From the NCBI GenBank assembly GCA_022749755.1, contig CM040443.1, positions 19,079,228 to 19,143,227 on the forward strand: a stretch of 64,000 nt of DNA, in the 5' to 3' direction. A model generated the notes under the pieces. The model saw only the letters and a list, made by a program, of their open reading frames with translations, had not been told where the DNA came from and did no database searches. A program made the position numbers and the translations under genes. Shown here piece after piece: positions 12,536 through 26,131 of the stretch (position 1 is its first letter; each line of letters begins with the position of its first letter). The DNA is from Azadirachta indica (Eukaryota > Streptophyta > Magnoliopsida > Sapindales > Meliaceae).

Positions 12536-13492
12536 GAGAGAGAGAATAAACCCTCACAATTAATGTTTATATGAGAGAATTTGAACCCTAATTTGTATCA
12601 TTAAAAATATTTTATGAGTAACTAAAATTAACATTGTCAAAAAATTTACTTAAAATATGTATAATTTCTTGAAACTCATGATTCAATTTTTCTTCATAGA
12701 AAAAAAAAAGTTGTTGGATACAATTTCTTTTATATTTTTTTATATATTTTTTAATTGATAAAAATAATTGACAATAACTAATCGATTAGAAAAATAATTG
12801 TAATACCAATAGCCATATAAATCACATTAATTATGGTGATCCAATTTACACATTAAAAAGAAAAATATTTGTTACTCTCTAATATTTATATAATTTGATA
12901 ATTTTATCTATGATACATTTAATTTTACTAAGAAACATTATTTTCATCAAACTCAATAGAAAACCGTTTTATTTACTATGTTAAAAGAGAAAAAGCATGT
13001 TATTCCCTTATAATTTCTTATATTTTCAAACTTTTCTATATTTTTGCATAATAACTTGAAATTGATTGTTATACCATTTAAAATTTTGTTACAAGCTATT
13101 TAAATTTTGTTTACATATAGTAATATTAAAACTGTTTCATATTTGATTTTTTAAAATTCAACTCATCTCCCATTTTTTTGCTCACCTCTTTCTCTTCATC
13201 GTCTTGAGCTACAAGTGGTATCTTTTTCTCGGAAAATTTTCTTGAAATACGAGAAGTTTTTCTTTAATTGCCCCAACTAAATGGTAAATAGGATAGCATA
13301 CTATAATCATTTTGAAGGGACTCCTTAACTACGTCAACTATTGATCGTTAATTTATTTTTTAAAATTTGATTATATCTTAGTTTACTCCACCATCTCATA
13401 TATAAATGCTAAAATGAAAATTGGGTAATGATACTATAAAATAATTGCTTCTAAAATTCTTTAATTTGTTTTTCTAACATTTCTCATTAACA
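10197..13492. other. AT-rich intergenic DNA between the gap and copy B
   Basis: About 3.3 kb with no gene. It includes an (ACAT)n then (AT)n then (AG)n microsatellite near 12493-12545 and a short direct repeat at 11293-11380. If the large duplication is an assembly artefact, this stretch should match the sequence immediately upstream of position 1, outside the window. Confidence 0.6.
11293..11380. repeat. Imperfect tandem repeat, ~48 bp unit, two copies
   Basis: AACTGGGTACTATTGAAAA followed by TTATTTGTGTA occurs twice, separated by about 48 bases. The units differ by a few bases at the join. Confidence 0.7.
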
Positions 13493-14523
13493 TGATCAAT
13501 ATGTAAATGGCAAATGAAAATAAGAATTGTGTGATTCAACTTCATTACTGTCATGATTTTTTTCGTTATAATTAGGGTGGGAGATTATTTATGATTTACA
13601 ATATATACACAAAATATTCCTATTGAATATTAATAATTAGTGAGATATATATTCCTTTTACCTTGAATATTTTGGGATAATTGCGTCACATCTCAATTCT
13701 AAACGTATTTTTGATGATTTTTTTAGTATTAATTTGTTGTTATTTGCAAAAGTTTACCCTGCTCCATCCTCATATATATATATATTCTTTTTGCCGTAGA
13801 ATTCTCTTTATTTGCACTCAAAATAAAACAAACTCCCACCAAAAAGATTAAAGAAGAAAAAAAAAACGCAAGCATGATCAATTATGAATTTTTTTTTTAT
13901 TTTTAATAGATTCCTTAATTTTAAATTCCAATTATATAAAAAATTATTTCGACCATATATAACTAAAACCGTCAAAAAAAGATTTATTTATTATCACATC
14001 ATAAAATTTTTTAGTAACTGATGCATGTTGTGAAATGTGAATAGGATTCAATTCCGAGTTATTTTTATATGATCATCTTAATAAACTTCGTTAATTGAAT
14101 CAACAAGTAATTAGTCAAATTTAGTTTTATTTTAAAAACATTTTCACTACATTTTAGTCGATATCAAAATAAAATTGGTTGGATTTACTATGTTTGCATG
14201 GTTGCTTTCGGTCCGGTCAGAATGGAACTTGGGTGTACTTAACGACAGAATTGTAAGTCAAAAATGGGCTGGGGCAACTGTTGTAGTGTACTAAGACTCT
14301 TAGCCGGTGTATTTAGTGTACCGAATCACAATCATAAGTGGGTGGGTTTATATGTGGACAGTATCAGCACATGCCGCGGGTGTAATAGAGGACAGCGATT
14401 GGCACTTTTATTTTTCCCTTCCCCTGCCTCCCTCCCATTTTTTTCTTTTCTTTTTTTTTTTTTAAAAAAAAGAAAATTAATAAAAGAATACGATTTACAA
14501 CCTAACCTAACCATCAAATTGGA

Positions 14524-14845
14524 TGGGAAAATCTAGTTGGAGAAGAGAAAGAGAAGTGGGTTTTAAAGGAATTTCCTTTTGATGCTGATCATTATATAAA
14601 AAGTATTTATGGAAAAGGAGGTTGCTGGGGAAGTTTAGCAGACATGAGGAGCTGGCTACACAGCGTACGTGCTTGATGATGAAAACGAATTGGAATTTTA
14701 TGTGAGATAAAGAGTACATATGTTCAAGGTTTAATATATTGTATATCAACTTGGTTAAAAATATTTTATATAATTGAAGGAACAACACGTAATTTTTTTT
14801 TACTTTATTGGTTTACGAAGAATAATAGGGTCAAAATTTTGATGC
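14524..14845 (-). promoter_or_regulatory. Orphan DUF761 promoter, copy B
   Basis: Duplicate of the relic at 1025-1345, carried along by the large duplication. It shows the same collinear similarity to the 5' flank of the DUF761 gene and likewise has no coding sequence attached. Confidence 0.5.
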
Positions 14846-16967
14846 TATTTTCTATTAAATTTTGTTAATTTATAATTTATAATTTATGTAATTTAATGAC
14901 TCAAAATAGGATGATTATAAGAAATCTCTTTTGTCTGATTAAAATGAATTATTTAATTATATATTTTATTTAAACAATTACATGTAACTTTTAAAGTGCA
15001 ATATATTTATGTATAGATATTGTTTTAAAGTAGTGACGTAGTCACATGTTTTATTTTATCCCTTAATGGAGTAAAACTATAAAGTTGCATATATATGTAT
15101 ATACACTAACAGCGTTAGCATTTTCATTTGAATTGTGTGAATTTTTATTTCTATCGCAAAATAATTAAGGTATATCTAAAATTAAAATATGAATGATGTT
15201 ATATGCCTTCTTTTAAAATTTTTATAAAACCCTCTTTTATATATTTATCCTATCACATATTAAAATAAAAAATTTAAATTATTCTTATCATATTCAAAAC
15301 TTCTATTGCAGTAACAGTTTAAAATTTAATTTAAACTTACCTCACATTTTTTTTATAATAAATTATCTCTATTATTAAAAAGTTTACAAATTAATTATTG
15401 GATTTTAACACATACCTTCTTTAAGATTTCTAATTTTAACACATAGAAAAATTTTAGAAAAATACATACATACCTACCCTTAATTGTCAATTAACCATTC
15501 AATTTCATAAAAATAATTGTATTTAATAAATCATAGTTGCTCCTAAATAGCAGTATGTGAATTTATATATATATATATATATATATACATATATAATAAT
15601 AATATAATGTAGAAAATAAAATTCATTCTATAAATAAAATTCATTGATTTTCGTAGCCGATTCCATACAATTTTTTACTTTAATTTATCAGTTTTTTTAC
15701 TTTATTTTAATCCTATTAGCAACTAATCAGAATATTTTCCTAAATAAAAATTATATTATAACAATTTCAACACTTATACAATATCTTATAGTTGTTGGTT
15801 CACCATTTAAAAATTGTTTTTGAAAATTTGGATAAAATTTTAAAATGAGTTGTATTCTTAATTTTTAGTATTTAGAAATATGTTTGATATAATATTTAAA
15901 AACTGTTTTTTAATTTTAAAAAATTATTAAAACATGTTAGATATAATTTTTAAAAAAAAAATAAAATAAAGATATGTGTTTGATTGAAATTTAAAATTTT
16001 TAAAATATTTTATGTACATTAAAGTGGGTTTAAGTATTTTTAAATTTTTTAAAAAGAAAAACAGTGTTATTGTACAAAAGTCAAATTCTAATAATTAAGT
16101 AGAATTCTAATTTATACATACAATTATAATTTTTTAAATTTTTCATTAAATAAATTAAGTAGAATCTTAATTTATACATACAATTATAATTTTTAAAAAT
16201 CTTATATAAATAATTTATATATACAATTACTATTTTTTAAATTTTTCATTGAATAAAGAAGAATCCTAATTTATACACCAATTATAATTTTTGAAAATCT
16301 GATATAATAATTGATACATAAAAAACAATTAGGTATAAATTTATTTTTAAAATATTTTAAATATCATATTTATTCTATAGAGATTAGAAATTTAAGTTTA
16401 AAAAAAGTATTATAAATATTATAAATTTAAATTTTGTAAATTTTAAAAATAAGTTTAAGATAATAAAAAATCTTTTGATTTGTGAATTTTGTTGGAATAT
16501 GATTAAGATATATAAAAAATAAAAAAAAATGAGTTTTTTCGAGTTTTTTAATTTTTAACTAAATTTGATTCAAAAGTTTTTTTAAATATTATGATTTTCT
16601 GTATTTGTTGTTTTAAAAAATAAAGAATTCTATTCAGAAAAATAAATCAAACTGTCCTTAATTTCCTCCACTATCTCACTTGTAATCACAAATAGAATAT
16701 AATCCAAACTAATAAATGCATTTAGAATATACATTCAATTTTTTTTTTTGGCATTGATCATTTGTCAATAAACATAATTTTAAAACACTATCAATACAAG
16801 TTCTCCATTACAATGATAGATATCTAACAAACTCTAAACAATAAATGTGTGCATTAACTTTTCATGAAGTCTTTGCTTCTACTACTTTTTTTCACTCATT
16901 GAGGTGTGCCTTCTCTCTTTTTTCCTGTGTCTACTTTCTCTCTTCTATGAGTTGAATTAATATTTAA

Positions 16968-16968
16968 C

Positions 16969-17046
<78 letters not shown>

Positions 17047-17095
17047 GAACAACAACAACAACAACAACAACAATAACCACAGCAACAACAATAAT
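16968..17095. repeat. Compound (AAT)n/(AAC)n microsatellite, copy B
   Basis: Counterpart of the repeat at 3470-3600. Here the AAT run is broken by ATATAAT and the AAC run is uninterrupted. Such repeats mutate fast, so the difference does not by itself show great age. Confidence 0.9.
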
Positions 17096-17518
17096 AACCT
17101 TAACACAGACAGCATAAATTCTTTTTAAAAAATATTATGCCAGTTAACGAAATCACCTTATGAAAGTATCTTTGAAAAATTAATAAAGAGCATAAATCAC
17201 AACATAAGCATCAAATTGGACACAACTAATACATAAATGCAAATTACATTTCATGTGTCTCTATATATTAATTCATAAAACAAAGAATAAAACACAAAGA
17301 AACTGAAATAATGAAATGAATCCCACAATCTAACCCAAAAATAGGAAAATGACATCCCAATTCCCAACCAAGAATTAACATTTACATGATAATGAAATTT
17401 TTTTTGGTGAATTTATTAACTTAGACGAAAAGCCTCCAAAAAAACACAGCCTTCATCACATAATTAATTAATTAATATTCCCCAAAAAAGAAAGGAAAAC
17501 TCAATTAATATTCGAGCT

Positions 17519-17896
17519 TTAAGGAGAGCTCCAGTCAAAGCTGTTTGCTCTGCAATATCTGAGTTCCAATGAAATCTGTCTCTCGATCCGAAGCTGCTTG
17601 TGAAACTTTTCAATAAATATTTCAGCTCTCTTATCAATATCATCTTCAGACGGGTAGCCAATTGTTCTGTGAAGACTTGTTGATCGGCCGGAAGAAGAAC
17701 CTGAATCGGAATGATCTTTTGGGTGATCATCTGTGCAAGCTCTCAACCCAGGCCTGTCCTTAAAACTCAGGCAGCGTTTTCCAGACGAAGCGCCTATCAT
17801 GGAGGCAATATGCCAGCGGTGAAAGTTCAAGTTCAGCAAGATTTTCAACTTCTTCACAGCGTTCCTCAGGCGGCTCAGCATAGACCAGTTCTCCAT
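17519..17896 (-). CDS. DUF761 (cotton-fibre-expressed-type) protein, copy B
   Basis: A 125-residue single-exon protein, identical to copy A except for Gly instead of Ser at residue 80 (AGC to GGC in the coding strand). The DUF761 signature sits at about residues 84-116, after a Ser/Asp-rich, probably disordered middle. The gene is transcribed away from YIP4, with an intergenic distance of about 2.3 kb. No signal peptide or membrane segment is obvious. The function is not known; the family is plant-specific. This copy sits in uninterrupted sequence and is the better representative of the locus. Confidence 0.75.
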   Translation of the reverse strand: MENWSMLSRLRNAVKKLKILLNLNFHRWHIASMIGASSGKRCLSFKDRPGLRACTDDHPKDHSDSGSSSGRSTSLHRTIGYPSEDDIDKRAEIFIEKFHKQLRIERQISLELRYCRANSFDWSSP

Positions 17897-18027
17897 GTTC
17901 GCAAAAATTAGAGAGAACTCAGAAAACGCAGAAGAATACTTGATATTAAAGATGAAATGAGAAAGCGGATCGAAGTAGGGTTTAAGGAATTCATTTTAAT
18001 ACAGCTTTTACATATATATATATATAG

Positions 18028-20206
18028 GCTTGAGTAAGACAGTTAGAGGAAGTTACTGCGAACATTTAAAAGAGGAATATGCGTATGAAATTGGGAGTGC
18101 GTGTATGATGTCAGCTACAGTTTGGAATTTTATGACAGATATATATTGAAGAGTGTGTATATATGTACGTGGTCAAAGTTTGATTAATTCTAATTATCAA
18201 TTTGGTTACGATGAAACTGTAAGGAATAACATGTAAGATGCTTTTTAATAATAATATTATTATACAGATGTATCCATAACTATAATATCTAATCAATATT
18301 ATTAATTTGTGATGAACTATAGTCAAAAGTTTGACACAGCATTTTATAGTATATAAATTTGTAACGCATATGGTTAACTCAGACGGAATTCATATAACAT
18401 TACGAGGAAATAATCAAAATCTGGTATTCTTCATCTACAAAATTTTATTGTCCTACGTATAAATTTTTTAAAAAAAATGAATAATAACGTGTTATTGTTT
18501 TTAAATTTAAAAAAGAAAATATGCAGTAACCATCGATTCCTAAGTTAATTTCACTGAATAAATTTATAAAACTTGGCAACGTAAAAAGGTGTCCCACTTG
18601 CCAAGTCAGTTTGGCAAGGAGTAGGATTGGAATTGCAACGTAGTCGTAGTCAATGATAATGATCACTCTTCATGTTCTTTGAATTTATAGCTTAATTTAG
18701 AATTACCGTAAAATATTCGATATTGATAACTAAAACTATTTTTTTTTTAATATTTAAGTAAATAATCTATATCAATTGTTGCCCGTTGGTCCCATTAGTG
18801 ATTAAATATACCGTAAAATTGTACAAAAATATTTTAAAACATCGTAGCAATATTCCTTGAGAGCTTGAAACTTCTGTCTTTGACAGGCTAAGGCTATCCG
18901 ATTACTCCATACCAGCTGGGAGTTTCGAGTCTTTTGACGCAGTCGCCATCGCGTTTCTTTTAATTAATTAATTAATTAATTTTAAAACTTTGAGCTTAAG
19001 CAAAAAGTAAAGTCCAAATCAGCAGCAATAGAAAAAGCAGGTCAATTATCGATTGCTAATAGATAAGGAATTGGAATTGCATGCCCCTCCCTCCTTCTGT
19101 ACTACAACTTGTTTACCAAGTTTTTAATTTCAACATATCATCCAAAATAAACTTACATGTCAAGAAATAATTGCACTAGTAAAGCATATCAAAGTCTGAT
19201 AATTTCTAAAGACTTCAAATATTAATAGGTGTTTAATATCCAACTTAATATAATTTTAAAATTTTTATTACTATTCAAAATATATTCACTAAAATCCCTG
19301 AATTATTCCCATCAAATAGACGTAAGAATCGCTAACAGAAAAAAAAAAAAAGAAATTGTAACATAGCATGACAGCATACTGTTGTTAGAGTTGGAATCAC
19401 AAATTGGTAAATTTTTCATTGTATGTGTATCCCAACATTTTTAATTCAAATAATTTAGAAATTAATTCGTTAGTGCTATGTCTTCTTATATATTAATTAA
19501 TATTTCAAATCAATTATAATGTCAAATTCGAGTTCAATTGTAATTATAATTTAGAGACAGATTTTAAGTTTACAATGGATTAGAATTTCAAGCCCATAGT
19601 TTAGCCAGAGCTTTTACCTTAAGCTAGTATACAAAATTCAAGGCCATAGCAAAGCGTCAAGTTTTCGTTGTTAGAGTGAGAAGTATTGATCCGTGATGGC
19701 GTGAGAAATTGAAGCCCACATTAAATTTGAAGAATAAAACAAAACATTTACGTTATATGGTCAGTCAGTAAATGGACAAGAATTCTGAGGCCATGATGCA
19801 TGAGGAATACCACACCATGGGCTTGAGATTTCGGCCTTCCATAATATGCGAAATTCAAGCCCATAACGAAATGAGAATTTTATTTTCTGGAGTATTATAA
19901 TTAAATTAAAAATATCATAACTTTTACGCGCATTTGCTCCAAAGGTATTCAATTTATTTTGTCGTCAACGTAGTGACGTCGACGTTTCGGTTTTCTCACA
20001 ATAAACTCAAAAAAAACCCCTGCAACATGCAACCCGGCAACCAGATCCAAAGATAATAAAAATCCCACAAAATTTCCCAATGTTCTCACTAAATCACTTC
20101 ATTTGATCTCCCTTTTCCATCTCCGCATCTGCCTATCCCTCATTAGATTCTATCACTTTCCCGAGAAAAATTAGAAGAGACTGAATCTAGCACACTTTCC
20201 CTGAAA
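18028..20206. other. Intergenic region between DUF761 and YIP4, copy B
   Basis: Counterpart of 4533-6718, with shorter TTAA and poly-A repeats. No additional gene seen. Confidence 0.6.
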
Positions 20207-23200
20207 ATGTCGCACAGCGATACAGTACCTCTCCACCCATCCTCCCAATCCGACATCGATGAGATCGAAAACCTAATCAACGCCAGCGTCCAATCGGGCC
20301 CCGCCACTGTCCTTCCCGCCCGGCCGCCCAGCCCGCCTCGTCCGGCGACAATCCCTGTCTCCTCATCGCCATTCATTCAATCAAATCTCCCTCCTCCCCT
20401 GCCGTCTTCAGATCAGAAGGTTCCATCTGTCCCAACTCCCCCGCCTCTCCCGCCCTCCACTAACTCCGGAGGTTCCCGTCCCAATATCTCTGCCGCCGGG
20501 TTCGGGTCGCCCCCGAATACTCTGACCGAGCCGGTTTGGGACACGGTGAAGAGAGATCTGTCTCGAATTGTGAACAATTTGAAGCTTGTTGTGTTTCCGA
20601 ATCCGTACAGGGAGGATCCGGGAAAGGCGCTCCGAGATTGGGATCTGTGGGGTCCCTTTTTCTTCATAGTCTTTTTGGGGCTCACTCTTTCATGGTCCGC
20701 TTCTGTTAAGAAGGTCAGCATTCTATCTCTGTGCATTTTAGCTTAATATATCAGTGACTGAAAGATTTTGGTTTGGTTCAGTTGAATTTACAAAGCCAAT
20801 TGTTTTATATATTGATTTTGCAAGTGATGAAACATACTATTATAGGGTTATTTTACTGTTTTATTTAGACTTAAGGCGAATTTAGATCTATAAAAGTTTC
20901 ACAGAAAACCAAGAAATCTGGTATGGTAATTTTAGTGGTGCTATGATTAACGAGTGGTAGAGCTAAACAAAATAGGGGAATCATTATAAAGTTTGCAGTC
21001 CATATGGCTATGATTTTAGGAGGGAGAATTTGAAGGTTGGCTCCTGCAAGGATAAAGTAGGGAAGGATAGTCTTGGTGCTGAATGTAGAAATAGTATAAA
21101 TTCTGGATTATTCATGCCTTAGCGTATTACCTGTGCCTTTGGTCTCACTGAACATCAATTTCTTGTTTGTCATACTTTGTGGACAAATGGTTGGAGTTGT
21201 TGGTTTCCTTACTTGCATGGTTGCAGTTCTAATTCCATGTTTTACAACAGGCTTTACATTATTATACAAAGTATTTAGTTTAATATTGAAATTTTGAGTT
21301 AGCAGATTTCATACTGTGGTAAAAGGTAGTTTTTGTGCCATGATAGAAGTAGCAATAGAGAACAAGATGATAAAGTGTGGGCTTCAGTAATTCTATTATG
21401 TGTATAGGCATCAACTGTTGCAGCTATTAGGAGTGATACAGTTTTCTCATGGTGAATGCTTAATGGTTTATGCAATAAAAAAACGTTATTGAATAAATCT
21501 GGTATGGTAATTTTAGTGGTGTCTTTAGGATGATCTGTTTTTTCGGTAAAAAGATTGATGAGGAGTGGATCAGGGAAGATCTTTTTAATGATATTCACCT
21601 ATCTCAGATCATTCCTTAATCCATTCTGCGGCCATGGCCAAAGTTGATATGCTATGGCCTTTCCTTTTGAGGCTTAATCAGATAGAGTTAGCGGTTAAGC
21701 CTTCTCACCTTTTTTTCCCCCCTTGTTAAAATCAATAGCAGCTAATTTTCTTAATTATGATTTGGAATGATATAATACATTATAAAAAATTATATGGCTG
21801 AATCCTCTCAAATGTTTTTTTACTTGCACCTTTGGCTTTCGCTTACCGTAATAATATTGTAGTTTCATTGCTGTTGAATCAGTAAATATATATAAAGCTA
21901 GATATTGATTATTGTTCTGCTGGGAAATGGCAATCATCTGAAAGAGCAGCAGTTCCATTACGACCCCCACACTAATGTAATTAGAAATCAATTAATTGGA
22001 CTTATTCTTTATTTCAATTGTTCTGACTTGTTTTGTAGTCAAACTACATAATTGAACTATTCTTCATTGCATGAAATGATGCATTTGTTACTTATGATAA
22101 TTCTTCTTAAGAGTGCATATTTGTATGCTATTCAGAAATAATGTATCCATGACATTGTTGAAATTGGAAACAAAACTTATTTTTTCACTGTGGTCCTCTA
22201 ATTAGTGGTTCTTGTTCTTTTTTTTTTTTTCCCTAAACGTACCTTTATTTTTCATTCAAGAATATGTTCCCGCCTTTGTATAGCTACCGGCTTTTTAATC
22301 TAAGCATTGAGCATGTTTTTATGATGTCAGAGTGTATCTATTTGTGTATCCTCACTTGAGATTGTTAAAGAAGGCTTATTAGGCATCGATAGTTATGTGG
22401 TTATGTTATCATTGTTTTACTCATGTTTCAGCACGGCAAGTAATCATGTCAAGGTAAAAAGTATCTCGTTAATTTATGGTTTGAGTTATGGTTGTATGTC
22501 GAGAATGAATAAGTGTGTTTCTACCTTCACAAAATACGCACTTTGCTTGCAGTTTAAGAACTATAGTTGTAGTGGATCTGGCCTTGTTCACTTGTATGTT
22601 ACTTATTACATTATGTATTATCATTTGTACAACTAACATTATGTCCACTGTTTGGGGTCTTTATTCAGCTTAGTTTATGTCACAATCCTTTATTGTTACC
22701 CAATTGAAGTCAAACAATTGACAAGACTAGTAATCAGCAGTACTTTCACACTGGAGCTGTTGGTAGGATTAAGATGCTGGATGACTAAACTAACAAGCTG
22801 TTCCAGCTTCCTGCTTCTGACCTCATGCCAAGCTTTCAGTTGATGCTAGTGAATTAATGGTCAATGCTTGTTTGCCTGCATCCTGTGGATTTTATGTATA
22901 TATTGAGAAATGCTGAAATGCAATCCTTGTAAACTTATAAACAGGCAGGAGAGAACTTTAGCAGTCGACTCGTAGAAGACAAATCTTAATGTAACTGCAC
23001 CACCAAGTGCTGTCAATAGTGGGCCTCGAGATCCATGTAAAAGGAGATACTCAGAAGATCCTCTTTGACAGTATTCATGGGTGATTGAATTACCTTAAAA
23101 AGACTGCATGTTCTGCAAGATGGTCCACATCAAAACACAAGGAAATTGGTTGCCATGATTTTAGATCCATATATGAACTGAGTTTGCAGTTCCCACATTT

Positions 23201-24134
23201 GTTTCTGTTGACTTTTCTCTATAGGAAATGCATGATTTTAGCAACTGACTTTACCCTTATCCATGAAGGTTTATTGTCATGGGCCATTTCTAAAGATTGG
23301 AAGTCTTACATCTAGGTTTCTGGGTTATGGTGAGAAGGGTTGACTGTATTCATATATAGTCAATGGGGATTCTTCTTAGCCTAAAATTGAAGGCTTCCTA
23401 GTTAAATCTGTTCTTTACTCTATGTGATGATAGTGAATGTGTTATTTCTATACAATGATCCTCCTCACTTTAATCTGTTCAACACGTCAGTTTTCTATGT
23501 TCAAGTGTAGATAATGAAACTTTATTCTTATTGAAAAACCAGTTAATATTATTTGTTGACTAATTTCTTATTTTCCCTATAATTATCTTCCAGTCTGAGG
23601 TATTTGCTGTTGCATTTGCACTACTTGCTGCTGGTGCTGTGATCTTGACATTGAATGTGCTACTACTGGTAATAACCTCTCTTTCTTTCTCTCTAACCAT
23701 TTTCTGTTTTACATATTGAATGCTCTTGGATTTAAGTTGCATATTCTTTTTACATATTTAAAGAGTAACTCAAAAGATATTCCTTATGCTGTTAATATCT
23801 AAATCTTGGAAATGAAGGAGCCTGCATACATGTTGAGTAAACTTTGACCTGGTGAAAATTTACTTTGTTTCAGGGTGGACACATAATATTCTTCCAAAGT
23901 CTGAGTCTTCTTGGTTATTGTCTATTCCCTCTTGATATTGGAGCCTTAATATGTATGTTGAAGGACAACGTGATAGTCAAAATCATTGTTGTATGTGTGA
24001 CATTGGCTTGGAGCTCATGGGCTGCCTATCCTTTCATGAGTTCAGCTGTGAACCCAAGAAGAAAAGCCCTTGCTCTCTACCCTGTCTTTCTCATGTATGT
24101 CTCTGTTGGTTTTCTCATCATTGCCATTGATTAA
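20207..24134 (+). CDS. YIP4: YIP4/YIPF6-like Yip1-domain protein, complete
   Basis: Three exons, 20207-20713, 23594-23668 and 23874-24134, all joined in phase 0 with GT-AG introns, give 280 residues. Residues 1-105 are Ser/Pro-rich and cytosolic in character. The DLWGP motif (146-150), typical of Yip1 proteins, opens a membrane domain with about five hydrophobic segments (near 148-165, 171-194, 198-222, 228-246 and 258-279), ending close to the C-terminus. Plant YIP4 proteins are known to sit at the trans-Golgi network with ECHIDNA and to help secrete cell-wall polysaccharides. YIPF6 is the closest animal relative. Intron 1 is long, about 2.9 kb. The start is supported by a C/T-rich leader and by the acidic N-terminus usual in the family. 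Assignment to YIP4 rather than another YIP clade is by recall of sequence. Confidence 0.88.
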
Positions 24135-26100
24135 TATGATGACGTTGCTCGTTATAGGATATCCCCATATGCAAATGTAAGTCACATGCAGTTATATAGG
24201 AATTTTCATGGTGGTTTCTTCTCTCATGTTATTCTATTTTTTTACCGTTCTACTTGATATGCTTTGAGATTGAATCTGCGGGAAGTTAGAAATATTATAC
24301 TAGTTGTATGAAATTTCTTCATGGCTCAGCACATCTATGTGTCATTTTCTTTGAAGTGTTGATCTGTGTGGGGACTATCTAAACCAATGAAGATTTCTGT
24401 ATAGCCATGAGACATGAACTGTCCTAAAGCGAATTTGATACTGATGCATTGGCTTGGGCAGAAATATATATTCCTGGTGACATGACAATATATTTTCTAT
24501 TGAATATTGAATGGACGCTGGAGTTTTATTAATGTTTAAAGTGCAGAGTTGTGCTAGCTGAGATGTTAACTATCTATTGACTTCTAGAATGAGAATCCTC
24601 TCCTAGTCCAAACTCCATAATTTTTGTGGCTATTCTCGTGCTGTTTAGATTTACTAGAGAATTGTGGTTTTGTTTAGGTGGAGAGTTTTATTCCAAATTG
24701 AATAAAAGGAGGCCAAGACCTAAAATGACATATATATGATGATGATGATAGAACATAAATGATTTGTTTTGCGTCATATCACAAGCGTTACTTGCTATAG
24801 TCACTTGTGAAATTTGGTGAATAATATTTGATCATTAGTGTATATAAAAGTTAAAATAATCACTCGGGTCTTACCTGACTTGAGTGACTGCCAACCCTGC
24901 TTTTGCCCTTGTTTTCATTTGTCTGAAGGTAAATCTGAGTTGTCAACTCCTCTCACGGGTTAGATATATCAATACCCAGTAATATATATAGCAGGCAAGG
25001 CCCCATATCTACTTTTATTTGTGAGGGAGTTTGAGATAATCCAATTTTGTTCTTGTCAGTTGAAACAATATGTGTTTTTAAAAACTCAAATTTATTTATC
25101 AAACCATTTCTCATGCTGGCCGAACTTTAACTCAACAGAAATAAAGATTTTTAATCCCCGTAGAATTACGTTCCATGCAAAAAAAAAAATTTAACATACA
25201 TACAATAGATTTATTATTATCTGTATAATTCAAAAATTGAATTGTACTACGGGAGAACGGTTCAAATTTTTTTAATACAAGGGTCAAGCTTAGCTAGACA
25301 TGACTATGGGGGCAGGATACAGGGTTGTTATAAATGAAGCAGAGGACTCTCGTCAACGGAGTCTCATCTTTTTCGTTAATGGCACAAATTCTGGAGTCAA
25401 TTGAGCTTATTAATTCTTTTTTGTGCTGTTGTCTCTATTGCTTCTTTTTGATTTTACCGCTTACTTAAAGCGTGATCATCGAAAAAAACTGAATAAATAA
25501 ATTCTTTGTCCATTAGGCAGAAACTCATCCCCACACTCTTTGAGGAACGTAAAATTTTGTCATTTAATAATTAATACATTAAATTTGTTTTTCTGAAATA
25601 TGCTGGTACATTTTAATTAAGTAATAAATAAAAAAAATTTTCTAAAAATTGCCTAATTATTGGACTCTAAATTTGTTTATATCTATGCTATATGATTGTC
25701 AATTGATTAACAAAGAAGGCCGGGCACGATAATGCTAATGCGGACATCACTATTGTTGATCTTATATCCATCCAATTTTTTGTTATATACTTATTAAAAT
25801 AATTTAAATTAAAATATAAGCTAAGGCTTGTTTGCCAGAACAATTTACTAGCCACTAATCTATATTTTAACTTTATAACTCTCGTTTAAAAATTACTTGT
25901 TAATACCACTTTCCTTCTCATATATAGAGACCCATTATCTAGTTGACGGTAGATAAAAATTTTCTCTTTATTTCGAGAGGAGAGAGGGTATTTTGTAGGT
26001 TTACATTATTAAGCCAAGTTACACTACCATATATCCATATTAGCAAAGTCTTATAAATTTTTAACCATAACACATCAGTCCTACCTTTTTGACATACTAA

Positions 26101-26131
<31 letters not shown>

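Larger units (their letters stand above)
13493..23584. repeat. Copy B of the ~10.1 kb duplicated segment
   Basis: Direct-repeat partner of 1-10096. It holds a DUF761 gene on the minus strand and the first exon and long intron 1 of YIP4. Unlike copy A it runs on without a break into YIP4 exons 2 and 3, so this copy should be used for gene models. Confidence 0.95.
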
